A DNA stretch of 64,000 bases from Halichoerus grypus (Eukaryota > Chordata > Mammalia > Carnivora > Phocidae), in NCBI RefSeq assembly GCF_964656455.1, contig NC_135717.1:5208001-5272000 (forward strand). Reading direction: 5' to 3'. Of this stretch, positions 1 through 11,680 are shown in pieces. The translations under genes and the position numbers were made by a program. The notes below the pieces were generated by a model. It was not told where the DNA came from. It saw only the letters and a list, made by a program, of their open reading frames with translations, and did no database searches. Numbering within the stretch: position 1 is the first letter of the stretch; every line of letters begins with the position of its first letter.

Positions 1-105
1 GCTGAGGCCCTGGGGGTCAAATGACCTACCCAAGGTGACACAGCTAAATTGTAGGCGGAGCTACATCAAATACCCAGGTCTTGAATTCCCCTAGTTGTGT
101 GATTT
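1..105 (-). repeat. MIR fragment
   Basis: Antisense MIR core: GAGGCC, then CCAAGGTGACACAGCTAA, then GGAGCTACATCAAATACCCAGG. It is cut by the window edge. Confidence 0.65.
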
Positions 106-1489
106 TTCCACTTCCCCACTTAAAGCCTTGTAAGTGTTTAGGCATACTCCTGAGGTTAAGAGTTATTTTTAAATGATGTTCACTGAGTACACAATGTGGA
201 GGTTACCTTCCCCAGTAAATGAAAGTTATGTATAATTGTTTCCAGAGCTACGCCAGGTTATGTCATTGAGTGCCCTTTGAGTATTAACTGTTAACCATTG
301 TACCGTGTAACGTGTGGCTGAATTTTTGCCACTGCCTTTTATCAAATATTTGTTAGGTGATTTCTGTTTTCTGATCTGATAGATAAGAAAAATGAATGTT
401 ATGAGAAGTATATGCTCCCCAGATAAGAGTCACAGAAAGTACCTGGGAAGTTATAAAAGACTGTATGGAAAGATGTTGATGTTAATATTGAAAGAAACTG
501 ATGGTGAAATTCAAAATTAGCACTAGAGTAGGATAGTGGACAGAGAGTATTCAGTGAGAGGGATTCAAGAAGTTTCCAGATGACTTTGCACTTAAATTTT
601 TATATTTTTTGAAAAACAGGTTCTGTGTGAGAACCCATGGAAATGTGTCTGCCTATAAACCTCTTAACATGATTTTTATTCCATTCTTCCACTATTTTAT
701 GGAGGTGTGAATCATAAAATCTGAGGTTTTTTGGGAGCGTTGTAAAACAAAACAATCAGGAAAATTAATCCATAAATAGAAATACCAAATTTTGACATAA
801 AGCATAAAGAAATATTTGCTGATTTATAGCAGCTTTTGCAGATTTTCCCTTCATATTCTGTAGCTCAGAAGGTATATGATTAGATATATGGCATATGAAT
901 GACAGGTATCTAAGGTTAAATTCTGTGGAAAAGATGCATAATCACACATAGATTTGGGGGTTTGTATTTCCATCCAAAAGAGATTGTTAATTCTGGTAAC
1001 GGAGATGGATTCTTGATGAAGATGTATTAGGCCAAGAAGAATAAAGAAACCTTTGACTAATCCTGGGAAGTGATCTCACTGGTTAAGAAAGAGGAACCCC
1101 TTTTGAACATATATGCTAGATAAAAGAGCAGTTAAATGTTGAAAACATAGTAACTCTCAAGCCTTTGATTATCTGGGGGACTGGCCATTTTCATATTAAG
1201 GATAGATCCATCGCATAGTGTCTTCTGTCTCCTTGGCCTTCATTCTTTCTATTTAAATTTCTGACTGGTTAATAGTGCCTTGAAGAAAGCATGGCTTATC
1301 AAAAATAGATTGGAAAAAATGCTTGAATTTAACCTTTGCATGTTGGAAAGAAATGAGTCAGTTAACTAAAATTCAGCCAAAATTCATTTCTAGGTTTGGA
1401 AGTTGAAAAGGGTATTTACCCATTCATTCATAATTAAGCTTTATAAATATGTGGATTGCCTTTGCCCATCAGGCAAGAAGGCATTTCTT

Positions 1490-1566
1490 TTTCTTTTTTT
1501 TTTTAAGTTTTTATTTTAATTCCAGTTGGGTAACATACAGTGTTATATTAGTTTCAGGTGTACAAG
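1490..1566 (-). mobile_element. Very short 5'-truncated carnivoran L1 insertion
   Basis: Only ~77 bp: a T-rich tail and the extreme L1 3' end (TTTTAATTCCAGTTGGGTAAC, GTTTCAGGTGTACA). A perfect 13 bp target duplication GAAGGCATTTCTT flanks it (1477-1489 and 1567-1579). Confidence 0.85.
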
Positions 1567-2696
1567 GAAGGCATTTCTTGCTTGAACTTTATTTTGGGCC
1601 TCTCTGTTGCTCTGGGAGTTGCTTACGCCCTTTTTGGGGGCCTCTTCCTGAGAATGTCTATTTCTGCAAGGGCCCTTGTTATACAGGTGGAGATCTCGTT
1701 GGTCCTCACTAGGAAGCTTCCATAAAGGGAGAAAATCCACTGTTTTCGCACATGGTGAAATTACCGAACTAAGGCTACAGTTGAGAAATTATTTTCTCCT
1801 GGTCATAGTTATCAGATCATTCTTCTCTTAGAAAACATTTATGCACCTTTTGTAAGATTCTTGGGATTCACATCATAAAGAAAGATCTGTTTGTATTTGT
1901 GAAGGCATTCTCTAAGTCCACAGTTTGTTATTAATATTAGGATAGTGGTTAGACAAGGAAACCCACTTCTATTGTTTTGTGGCATATTAGGTCACCGAGT
2001 ACAGAGGAAGCTTTTAGCAGTTCCAGATAAAGGAGCTCACGGAAGTCTGTGAAGCCGGTGGGACTCGGCTACTTATTAAACAGCAGCTTGTGAAACCGGG
2101 GCTCTTGTTTTAGATTAAACAAACAGACTTGGATCTTGAAAAAGATTCTGCAGTAAAGGAAGTGCTTTCAAAAAGTGTGAATTTTTGTGTTTATTTCAAT
2201 AGCTTCTGAGAAATAAAAATTATTTTCATCAGGTTTTCCATGCAGATTATTTCAGGTATTATGGCTGTAGGGCTTGAGATTTGATTTCGGTTGGGAATGT
2301 TGTAGTTGCTCTCAGCTGGTGGTATTTTTTGGTTAACTAGATATGCTCATTTGCACAGTAATAGGAAGTCTGTCCAACAGTTTTGTAGCTGATCAGCATT
2401 GAAGTTACCAAATCCCTACAGTTTTGCTGATATCAATGTGCTGACTGTTCATGCAATTCTCTTGAAATTTAGGGAGTCCTTGGGCTTGCTATGTCACTTA
2501 GATAGCAGCTGTAACATGTCACAAAAAAGACTTTGTAACATAAATGAAATGTACTGTATGGGCTGGCCAGGGTTCTGCAACAAATGAGTCTTCAAAAAAG
2601 TCCTTGTAGGTGGACGTATCAAAAGAAGCCAGCCTTTGAGTCCTGTTAAGAGTGAAAGTCGTGAACCAGTCACAGGAGGAGCGGGTGTTGCGGACG

Positions 2697-2856
2697 GACA
2701 GAGCTTGGGCTTTGGAGTCAGTCTGGGTGGGAGACCTTCCCTTGCCACTTCAACAGTGTTGAGACCTTGGGCCAGTTACTTGACCTCTCCAAGCTTCTCA
2801 GAACTCAGGTCAGAAAAAGGATGATGACATTTACCCTGAGGGTTGTAGGGGGTTAT
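2697..2856 (+). repeat. MIR
   Basis: Sense MIR pattern: GCTTTGGAGTCAGTCTGGGT, then CTTGGGCCAGTTACTTGACC, then the GATGATGACATTTACCCTGAGGG region. Confidence 0.75.
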
Positions 2857-3467
2857 GTCATGGTGGTGTGCCATGTCTGCTACGTTAGGCTTCTTCATCG
2901 CTTCAGATTTCCTTGTAAAATTGGTGGGTTACCATGTAATTGACTAATGGTAAGTGGTATGGTTCAGAGAAGGAGCTCAAAGTGGTAGCTGCTTATCATG
3001 GCATGCCTAGAGTTTACCAGATTTAAAAACCTTTGTTACTTAAAATAACTTGTATGATGGGTGAAGAAGAGATCCTTCACAGAGAAATCTGGCTTATTTA
3101 AGGATAATACATAGGCTGGTATTGTTATTTCTTGAAATTCATAATGTTGGGGAATTGTGCTAGAAATTTTCAGGATGATCTGGATTAGTCCACTTTTATG
3201 TAATAAACCTGTTTTTAAATGTCAAGATTATTAAAGCTCTTGCATGTGAACAGTTTCTGGTTTTAATGTACTTAAAGGAACCACAAGCAATGCAGGTCTA
3301 GCTGATCCCAAACAGCATAAAGCATCCCTGAAAACAGCCCGCTAAGCTGGGCCCTTAGAAAGTGTCATTTGGAGAGATGAATATGACTGAGTTGCTTCCT
3401 CCCTCTCTTTTAAAGTCATGTATTTTTGTAGTCTTTTAGCTGTGCCTTTTCTTAAAAGGTTTATTTA

Positions 3468-3586
3468 TCTTATTATTTTTTTTTTAAGTTTATTTAAGTA
3501 ATCTCCACACTCAGCATGGGGCTTAAACAACCACAACACCAAGATCAAGAGCCACGAGCTCCCCCGTCTAAGCCAGCCAGGCACCC
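3468..3586 (-). mobile_element. CAN SINE (short, diverged)
   Basis: Antisense tRNA-Lys-derived SINE: poly(T), TTTAAGTAATCTCCACACTC, then a head ending AGCCAGCCAGGCACCCC. The 17 bp target duplication has one mismatch (3451-3467 and 3587-3603). Confidence 0.85.
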
Positions 3587-4894
3587 CTTAAGAGGTTTAT
3601 TTATTACTCAAGCATGAGGAAAGGAATATTAGAAAGAGGAGAAGTTGTACAAATGATCCTGTTCTAAAACACACTCCTATCTAGGGTCGTTTTTAGTTTC
3701 TATTCTCAACTTTTCTGTAAACCTTCATATGAAGACACTGTAAGAGAAAACTGAGGAAATATGGTAAAATCAGTGCGTCTGAGCAAAATATTAGAGTGAA
3801 GTATTTTTAAATTGCTAGCAAGTGACTAATTTGGAACTGTGCCTTGGCATTACAGTTATTTGCCACAAAGAATAGGCATATCAGAAAAATAACCTCAGTG
3901 TTTAAAAAAAAAGGTAGTTTTTTTTCCCCAAAGGTTAGCACAATGCAGAGATTCCAAATTTCATTTGACTTTATTGTGATTCAAATGGGAAAGATGAGAA
4001 TTGTTGACGCCAGATGCCTCAGGTGCCCCAAACCACAACATGGGGAGTACCTCTCATTCTCCCTGGCCCATCTTGGTCTAAGCCAGTGCTCAGCCGCTCT
4101 TCCCCGCCCCCCCCCAAGACAAGAGAGTGACTCTTTACTCATCCGCCCTCTTGGGTCTTGGGGGGATAGTGGTGGCACACCTTTTATTTTTGACAGTTTG
4201 GCAGATTTTGCATTTTACCATATAATATGTGTTTGTTTAAAAGCCCTAAATTACCATCCAGTCAGATAGATGTGCCGAGACCATGTGGGGCTAGAGTAGC
4301 CCCTGGCCTCCAGCATCAGACCCCAGTTTGGGAAGACTTGGTCAGGAAAGGTCAGTGCAACCAGATTTCTGCTGTAGGGCATCTGTGGTCCCTGCCTCCA
4401 CTCTCCACCTTTCGTGGCACTTTTAAGAGCGAAGTTCATATGCTTCTCATTTGTAAATTATTCCCAGCTCTGCATATATTCTCTCTGTTGTCTGGCTTCT
4501 CCATCACCTCTGTGCTGTCGTCTTTTTCTTTCTGGTCTTTTCTTTTCGCCTCTTTGCTGCCCCAGTCTCCCTACCAAGACCTTTCTTCTTGCCCAGATCC
4601 TAGAGATTCCCTTTCCCAATGAACTCCTACTAGAGTGTTCACTTGTGGAACAAGATGTTCCGTGGGGTGTGGGATGAAAACATTGGAGCCTCAGTAAAAA
4701 TTTTGACTTATGTGACTTTTTAAGGTACAGAATATATTGGTATACTAACACATTTCTTATGCTTTGTAAATCAGCGTGCATGAAATGAAAGGAATGTAAA
4801 GAAAATTTACTGATGGGCTCTGATCAGAAAGGTTTGGATTGTCTGTACCAGTCTACCATTTGCATTTAGCAAATACCACTCATTTCTTTAAGAC

Positions 4895-4985
4895 TTGTCT
4901 CTTTACTCCGACTGCAAGGACTGTGTCCTATATCCTCCGTATTTCTGATGTTTGCACGGTATCTCACTGGGTATGGATGCTCAGG
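4895..4985 (+). repeat. Possible L2 3' end fragment
   Basis: Weak resemblance to the L2 end (GACTGCAAGGACTGTGTCCTA, then a TATGGATGCTCAG-like stretch). Low certainty. Confidence 0.35.
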
Positions 4986-5175
4986 TAAAGTTTGTGGGTG
5001 AGGATGGTGTCGGAGACCGAAGTTCACAGACCAGTACTCCAGAGTGTGTGTGAGCTAAAAGGAGAGGATGTAAGCTTACAGCCTCTCATTCTCCTGCAGA
5101 CTTTGCTTTTCATCCATCCACAGCCCACTGCCTGGAATGAGGCCATTTATAGTTGTCTTATTTTTAATAATAAAC

Positions 5176-6365
5176 CTTGTCTTTTGGAACAATTTTAGAT
5201 TTACAGAAAAGTTGCAAAGACAGTACAAAGAGTTCCTGCGTATCCTTTACCCAGTTTTCCTTCTTAACATCTTACATTTGTGTGGTGAGGAGCCAATATG
5301 AATACGTGATTATTAACTGAAGTTCATACTTCATTCATATTTATTTAGTGTTTCCCTAGTGTCCTTTTTCTGTTCCAGGTTACTACATTACATTTAGGTG
5401 TCATGTCTCCTTAGGCTCCATTGCCGTGTTCCTCTTTTTTGATGATCTTGACAGTTCTTGAGGAGTTTTTCTCATTGATTAGGCCGGGGTCATATGTTTT
5501 TGGGAGGAAGACCACAGAGATAAAGTGCCATTCTAATCACATCGTATCAAGAGTACATGCTTTCAACATGACTGGTCATGTGATCACCTGACTGTGATCA
5601 CCTGTTTGTCAGCTTTCTCCACTGCAAAGTTTCTTTTCTTTTCCTTCTCCATGGTACATACATGTACAGCCCACATTTAAGGGGTGGTGAGTTACGCTCC
5701 ACCCCCTGGACAAGTACTTATTATACACTTATCTGGAATTCTTTGGTATGGGAGATTTAACTCTTCTTTCCCATTAATTTTCTTACTCAGTTATTTATAT
5801 CAGAGTGGACACATGGATATTGATTTTACATTTGGGGTTATAATCCAATACCAGGTTATTTATTTTGTTGCTCAAATTGTGCCAGCTTTGGCCATTGGGA
5901 GCTCCTTCAGTTGGCTCTGGTACCGCCATCCCCACCTTTTTTTTTTTTTTTTTTTTTTAAGATTTTATTTATTTATTTGAGACAGAATGAGAGAGAGAGA
6001 GAGCACATGAGAGGGGGGAGGGTCAGAGGGAGAAGCAGGCTCCCCGCCGAGCAGGGAGCCCGATGTGGGACTCGATCCAGGGACTCCAGGATCATGACCT
6101 GAGCCGAAGGCAGTCGCTTAACCAACTGAGCCACCCAGGCGCCCTTTTTTTTTTTTTTTTTTTAAGCACTTTCTTACTTTCTGACACTGAAGAAGCTGTA
6201 GGCTCATTTTGTATATTTCCCTGTCCAGCCCTAGAATTAGCCATTTCTTCAGGCTGGTTCCTTTTTTTGGAGAATGATATTAGAAACCAAGATTTGGGCC
6301 CTGGATTTGCTTGCTGCTACCGGGGCAGGTATAATGGGGTTTTGATCTTCTCCTTCCTATAGCTA
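5176..6365 (-). mobile_element. Old L1 3' end, split by a SINE
   Basis: Antisense L1M 3' region: GATTTACAGAAAAGTTGCAAAG, CTTAACATCTTACATTTG, then TTGTTGCTCAAATTGTGCCAG, resuming after the SINE with GCACTTTCTTACTTTCTGACAC and GAGAATGATATTAGAAACCAAG. One element interrupted at 5938-6163. Confidence 0.75.
5938..6144 (-). mobile_element. CAN SINE
   Basis: Antisense, full length: T tract, AGATTTTATTTATTTATTTG, GAGCAGGGAGCCCGATGTGG, and head GAGCCACCCAGGCGCCC. Poly(T) is present on both sides (5938-5958, 6145-6163). It is inserted in an L1. Confidence 0.93.
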
Positions 6366-6799
6366 ATCCTACGTGTTGGGAAGAAGAGAGAAAGAGATTT
6401 TGGAAAGATGAAGGATCTCTTAGGAACAAATGACTTGGAAGGGCCCTGCCTGTGTTTTCTCCCTGTCCCTTAACCACCTGTTACCAACTGACGGCATTAC
6501 CATAAGCACTCTATATCCCATGTTTGTGATATAATGATATTGGCGGGATGTTATTTTTATTTTTAGAGCAATAAGATATTTGAAAAATAGATGTGATTTA
6601 CTGTCCCAAAAGGCAGCCTAATCTCTGAGAATATGAGGGAAACCTCTTAGGCTTAAGAATTTAATTAGAATTATTTTAGGGGGGGTCTGTCAGCTTTGGC
6701 AATTGTTGAAAAGGATTGTAAGTAACTCCTTTAATTGGTGATTTTTTAATTGGTGAAAGTTCACAAGGAGCTGTAGACTTGTTTTGATCTGTTTACAGA

Positions 6800-6980
6800 G
6801 CTTTTCATTTCTTTTCACTTTTTGTTCTGGATAATTTCAAACATATTCAAAGGTAAATTATACAGTGGGTCTTCATGTACCCATCACCCAGCGTCAGCAG
6901 TTTTTATTTGTGGTGAATCTTGTTCGCCTGTATGCTTCCTACTAGCTCGGCCACCCCCTTGCTTTGATGTAAATGCCATA
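6800..6980 (-). repeat. Old L1 3' fragment
   Basis: GGTAAATTATACAGTGGGTC followed by TACCCATCACCCAGCGTCAGC matches the recurring L1M 3' sequence. Confidence 0.6.
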
Positions 6981-7059
6981 GTACCTGATGAACTGAAAGT
7001 GTTTCAGGAAAAAGGATATTTTTATAAAACAGGACTTGCATGAAGGTCACTGAGGTATT

Positions 7060-7165
7060 TGTAGAAATGCAGATTTTTGGACCACAAACAAACCAACAGA
7101 ATCAGAATTCTGGAGGCTGGTCTGGAAATTTGCATTTATAATACTTTTTTGGTGATTTCTCTGCC
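7060..7165 (+). repeat. MER5-type hAT fragment
   Basis: GAAATGCAGATTTTTGGACC, then ACAGAATCAGAATTCTGGAGG, then AATTTGCATTT follow the MER5A pattern. Confidence 0.6.
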
Positions 7166-7873
7166 CTCACAATATAAATATTTTATCTTGTACTAGAGAT
7201 AAGATAAAATCAGTTATTTGATGGAAATCCGTTGACTTGGGTAACTAGTGAGACTCAAGGAAGGAAGAACAATTTAAATTTTAAAAATTAATGTCAACAC
7301 CTGAGTTCTGGAGAGACTTCTGCTCCTGACCACGGTATGTGGATGTTGTTCTGAGAAATCTTCCTGTGAAAAGTAGGTATGCGATAACCGCAAAGGAATT
7401 TAAACACTGCAGGGCAGAACAGTTACAGCTCTTAATGCCTTTTTTTTTTTTAATTTCACCCCTTCTCTGGAAGTTGGTATAAATAATGACCTCTTTACGT
7501 TTTATGAATATCCTGTATAAATAATCGGTAAAAACTGCGAGCTGGTAGCCTGACAGTCAGATGCCAGAGTTGTGTGCTGAGAGCCTCGTGGTTTAAACAT
7601 GCCAGCCCTGGACTGACCAGGGTTTTGCCTGCTGGAGCTCAGCTCAGCCAGGAAATGAAGCTAGAGCAGGCGTAACTCAGGGACATTCCTGATTCCCCAG
7701 GTGAGACGTGTGCACGACAGCACGAGAACCCTGGATTCGTGACCTGTTCAGTAACTTTCAGGGCTGTTTCTTTCCAGGATAATATCATGTCATTAATGTC
7801 TTGCTTTCGAAAAGGTTATTTTTCTAAGCTAGTTTATTTTAGCATAGCCTGGGATTTGTAGCCTATTTCATAT

Positions 7874-8050
7874 CTTTTTTTTTTTTTTAAGATTTTATTT
7901 ATTTATTTGAAAGAGAGCACTAGCAGAGGGAGAGGGCGAGGCAGGTTCCCCGCTGAGCAGGGAGCCTGACACTGGGGCTCGATCCCAGGACTCTGGGATC
8001 ATGATCTGAGCTGAAGGCAGACGCTTAACTGACTGAGCCACCTAGGTGCC
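7874..8050 (-). mobile_element. CAN SINE
   Basis: Antisense, with target duplication CCTATTTCATAT at 7862-7873 and 8051-8062. The head is GAGCCACCTAGGTGCC. Confidence 0.93.
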
Positions 8051-9204
8051 CCTATTTCATATTTTTCAACAAGTACTTTTTTTTTTTTTTTAGCCAGTTG
8101 ATACATTTTTTGTATATTTGCTGTGGATGTATTGGTATGTACAAAATAGTCTTATGATGAGCTAAAGAAAGTACACCATTTAATCTCTGAAACTGCTACA
8201 TTGTAATGATTGTATAATCAGTCCGGTTTGATTAAGAACATCCTGGGCTCACATACTAGTACAGATATTTCAGGACTGTTTTTGGCAACATCTGTATGCC
8301 TTGGGTGGGAGAAGAAAATTGAGTTACAAGCATCTATGATAGTGATTTTTGAGGGGGAAGTTGCTTTTATCCAAAATGAAAACACTGTTATTTAATTTTT
8401 TAAAAGCTTATGATTTTTTCCTCCTTGAGGCCCATGTTCAAAGTTCATCCTGAGAATGTCTTTTTGCCTTGTTTGCTCTACTGCCCAGGAGACTTGAGTT
8501 TGACATGATGACATTGCAACCTTTAATTATAGGAAGTAAATCTCTAAGGCGTCTTGGACTTAGAAGGTCGAGGAGGATGAGTGTGCAGTCATTTTGCACA
8601 TTTACAGTAGCTACTTTAACCAGTTAGTAATTGTGAAATTTTGTAGTTTCAACGTTTTTATTGCAAAACCAGAGCCTTGTGGTCTATTGGTTGCCTTTCA
8701 GATGAGCTGCTGAATTTAAGTTGAAAGTATTTTTCACATTGCAGTTTCTTCCCCAAACCCCTGATAAATTCAGCTTGTGCTCCTTTCACAAGGAAAAAAA
8801 AAATTCCTCTTCCTGGTTCCACCTGGCAGTGTGCCTGTGTAGGATGGTTCTCTGTGTCAGCAACAACGGTTACTTTCCAAGGATCCAGCCTGCTAGTCAC
8901 AGCGCAGAGCCCCACTTGACTCTGACTTCAGACTATTATTAAAAGGCAACACCAGGACACTGATTGCTAGTGAGGCACAGAAAAATAACAAACTTACCAA
9001 AATAGTCCCCTGGGAATGCTCCACCAGAGGCCTGGTGCCCGGGTGCACTCCAGAAATCTGTGGTTTGACTTCATTTTCTTTAAGAAAAAGAAAACTTTAA
9101 TAAAAGACTTGATTTCTGGTATTAACCATACAGGTACTTGGTAGACTCATAAAATTGTGGAATTAAAAATCCTTGTATAGAGAATTTTAAAGCTGACGTG
9201 CCAG

Positions 9205-9330
9205 CCTAGAGGTGAAGGCACTAAGGCCCAAAGAAGTTCAGTAGTGATTTGAACCCATTCTGCTAGTCAGTGGCAGACCTAATCCAGAAGGAGGGCCCTT
9301 GACAGCCAGACCCCCCTGTTCACCAAGTGC
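9205..9330 (-). repeat. MIR fragment
   Basis: ACTAAGGCCCAAAGAAGTTC, then TTTGAACCCATTCTGCTAG and GTGGCAGACC, in antisense MIR order. Confidence 0.5.
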
Positions 9331-9417
9331 ACTGCTTAGTACCCTCAGAACGCTTTCATTTGTCTGATGTACACATGCACACAGACTAACTGCAGTCATT
9401 TCTCCTCTGGATCTTTC

Positions 9418-9629
9418 TCTTTTCTTTTTTTCTTTCTTTCTTTCTTTTTCTTTCTTTCTTATTTATTTGGGAGAGAGAAAGCACAAGTGGGAGGGGCAGA
9501 GGAAGGAGAGAGAATCTCAAGTAGACTCTACACTGAACTACTTGGGGCTGGATCCCACGACCCTAAGACCACGATCCATGTGGAAATCAAGAGTAGGTCG
9601 CTCAACTGACTGAGCCAGCCAGGTGCACC
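9418..9629 (-). mobile_element. CAN SINE with expanded (TTTC)n tail
   Basis: Antisense, older variant (GAATCTCAAGTAGACTC, GATCCCACGACCCTAAGACC). The tail has become a TTTC microsatellite at 9421-9459. Confidence 0.9.
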
Positions 9630-9672
9630 TATTTATTTCTATTTGCTATCTGAAAGTACAGAGATGAAATTT

Positions 9673-9887
9673 TTTTAAAGATTTTATTTATTTATTTGAG
9701 AGAGCTTGCAAGCCGGGGGGAGGGGCAGAGTTAGAGGGAGAGAGAATCCCAAGCAGACTCCACACTGAGCAGGAGCCCGATGCAGGGCTTGATCCCACGC
9801 CCCTGAGATCATGACCTCAGCCGAAATTAAAGAGTTGGGAAATCAAGAGTTGGTCGCTCAGCTGACTGAGCCACCCAGGCACCCCCA
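9673..9887 (-). mobile_element. CAN SINE
   Basis: Antisense. The target duplication AGATGAAATTT is at 9662-9672 and 9888-9898. A GAGTTGGGAAATCAA partial duplication lies inside the element. Confidence 0.92.
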
Positions 9888-10057
9888 AGATGAAATTTAA
9901 ATGTAATTGTCATATAATTGATTCTTGAAGTACTAAAGATAATTGTTCATTGAAAATTAGGAAGCTAAAGTGCAAACTTCTGTAAAGAGGCCCAAAACCC
10001 ACATTCATGGGGTTTTTAAAATTAAAAAAAAAAAAAATTTGTAAGAGTAACAGTTTA

Positions 10058-10250
10058 GGGAAGCCTGGGTGGCTCAGTGGGTTAAGCATCTGCCTTTGGC
10101 TCAGGTCATGATCCTGGGCTCCTGGGATTGTACTCTGCATTGGGCTCCGCACTTAGCAGGGAATCTGCCTCTTCCTCTCCCTCTGCCCCTCCCCTGCTTG
10201 TGCCCGCTTGCACTCTCTCTCTCAAATAAATAAAATCTTTAAAAAAATTA
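10058..10250 (+). mobile_element. CAN SINE
   Basis: Sense: head AGCCTGGGTGGCTCAGTGGG, CT-rich middle, tail CAAATAAATAAAATCTTTAAA, which carries AATAAA signals in the sense of LMTK2. Confidence 0.92.
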
Positions 10251-10769
10251 GTTTTAGTCTCCACCTATGAATTGAAGTTGCACTGTTTAATTAAAGGTGA
10301 TAAAAATAGTTCTGACTTTTAGAAAATGTAATCATAAACTTGTAAACATGAAAAATACTTCAAACACCATTGATTTATATGCTTTTGTGGAGGAATGGAT
10401 CCTTTTTAGAATTTGCTGAGTGCTGTGGATCGCAAGAATAATGCTCTTGAGCAGATATTTTGTGTATACTTTTAAGATTCACAGATAGGTGTTGAGAAAC
10501 ATATGTGGAGTCATAGACAAGTGTCATTTTTCTCTTCTTTTTCTCAGCTCTTTAAGACTACCTTCTTGATTTATGCCCTAAATCCCATCCTTTTCCAGCC
10601 CTGGCTTCCTTCTGGGGGTTAGTTATCAGGGGCATCCTTCTTTGTCATCTGTGTTTTCTCCTGGACCCCTTCTCTCTGTAAACACGTAATACGTAATAGA
10701 ACAACTTAACATACATAATTTTCTACAGAGCTTTGATTTTGGATAACTTTATTGGTGTAACAGTGTCAC

Positions 10770-10927
10770 CTAGGTGCTGTGACCTTGGAGAAGCACCTTC
10801 ACCTCTGCGTTGCTCAGTTTCTTCATTTTAAAACGAGGCTAATAATAGTACCTACTGCAAAGGCTTGTTGTGGGATTGGGTGAGTTTGGAGTAGTGCGTG
10901 GCACGTAGTAAGCACTATTTAAGTATC
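10770..10927 (+). repeat. MIR
   Basis: GCTGTGACCTTGGAGAAGC, CTCAGTTTCTTCATTTTAAAA, AATAATAGTACCTACTGC, then GGCACGTAGTAAGCAC. Confidence 0.75.
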
Positions 10928-11094
10928 AACATGAATTATATAACTACCTGGGGCCAAACCACTATCATTTCTTGGGTTAATTGTAGTATCAGAAATGTGT
11001 TCCCCAGTCACTTTATATAAAATAATGAATCTCCCCAATCCATTGCTTAATTTTTCCACATTGCTTATCAGTGTCTGAGGTGCTGTATATGTAT

Positions 11095-11222
11095 TTACCT
11101 GCTTATTGTCTGTCTCCCTGCACAAGAATGTAAGCTGTGAGTGTGGGGTCTTCTAGATTCCCAGAACGTATAGCAATGCCTGTCCGATAGAAGATGCTTA
11201 GTAAACATTTGTTGAATGAAGG
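11095..11222 (+). repeat. L2 3' end
   Basis: GTCTGTCTCCCTGCACAAGA, ATGTAAGCTGTGAG, then TAGTAAACATTTGTTGAATGA. Confidence 0.7.
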
Positions 11223-11544
11223 ATGTGTTTGGCGGGACTTGCTGACTGGTGGACGTCACAGTAGGGTGATGGGGCAGCTGTGTGGCTAGGAGACACCCCA
11301 CCCCCATAGCTCTTTTAATTATCTATTGATCTTTTATCTTGGGGTGGACACTTGAGTGTCTGGAGGCACCTGGTTATATTGGGTTAAATTGTCATTGGGT
11401 TTATTTTTTAAATATAATACAAAGACATATCAGTGAAGCATTATCAGATAGGAAACCCTAGGTAATCTTGCCTGCATGTACTATAGAACCTTGTCAAGGT
11501 CAGTGTCATAAGCAATTTCTGGCTTTGTTACAAAGATAGTACTT

Positions 11545-11680
11545 AAAAAATAAGACTTTATTATGGGGAATTTTGAACATACACAAAAGTAGGCAGAGGA
11601 GTATAATGAATTCTCTGTACCCGTCCCTGAGTCCCAGCCATTCCAATGGCCAGTCTGGTTGCATCCATCACAATCTGCCT
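11545..11680 (-). repeat. Old L1 3' fragment
   Basis: TTTTGAACATACACAAAAGTAG, then GTATAATGAATTCTCTGTAC, then a CCCGTCCCTGAGTCCCAGCC variant of the L1M 3' motif. Confidence 0.55.

Noticed and set aside
9421..9459. TTTC microsatellite as a regulatory tract
   Set aside because: It is the expanded tail of an antisense SINE.
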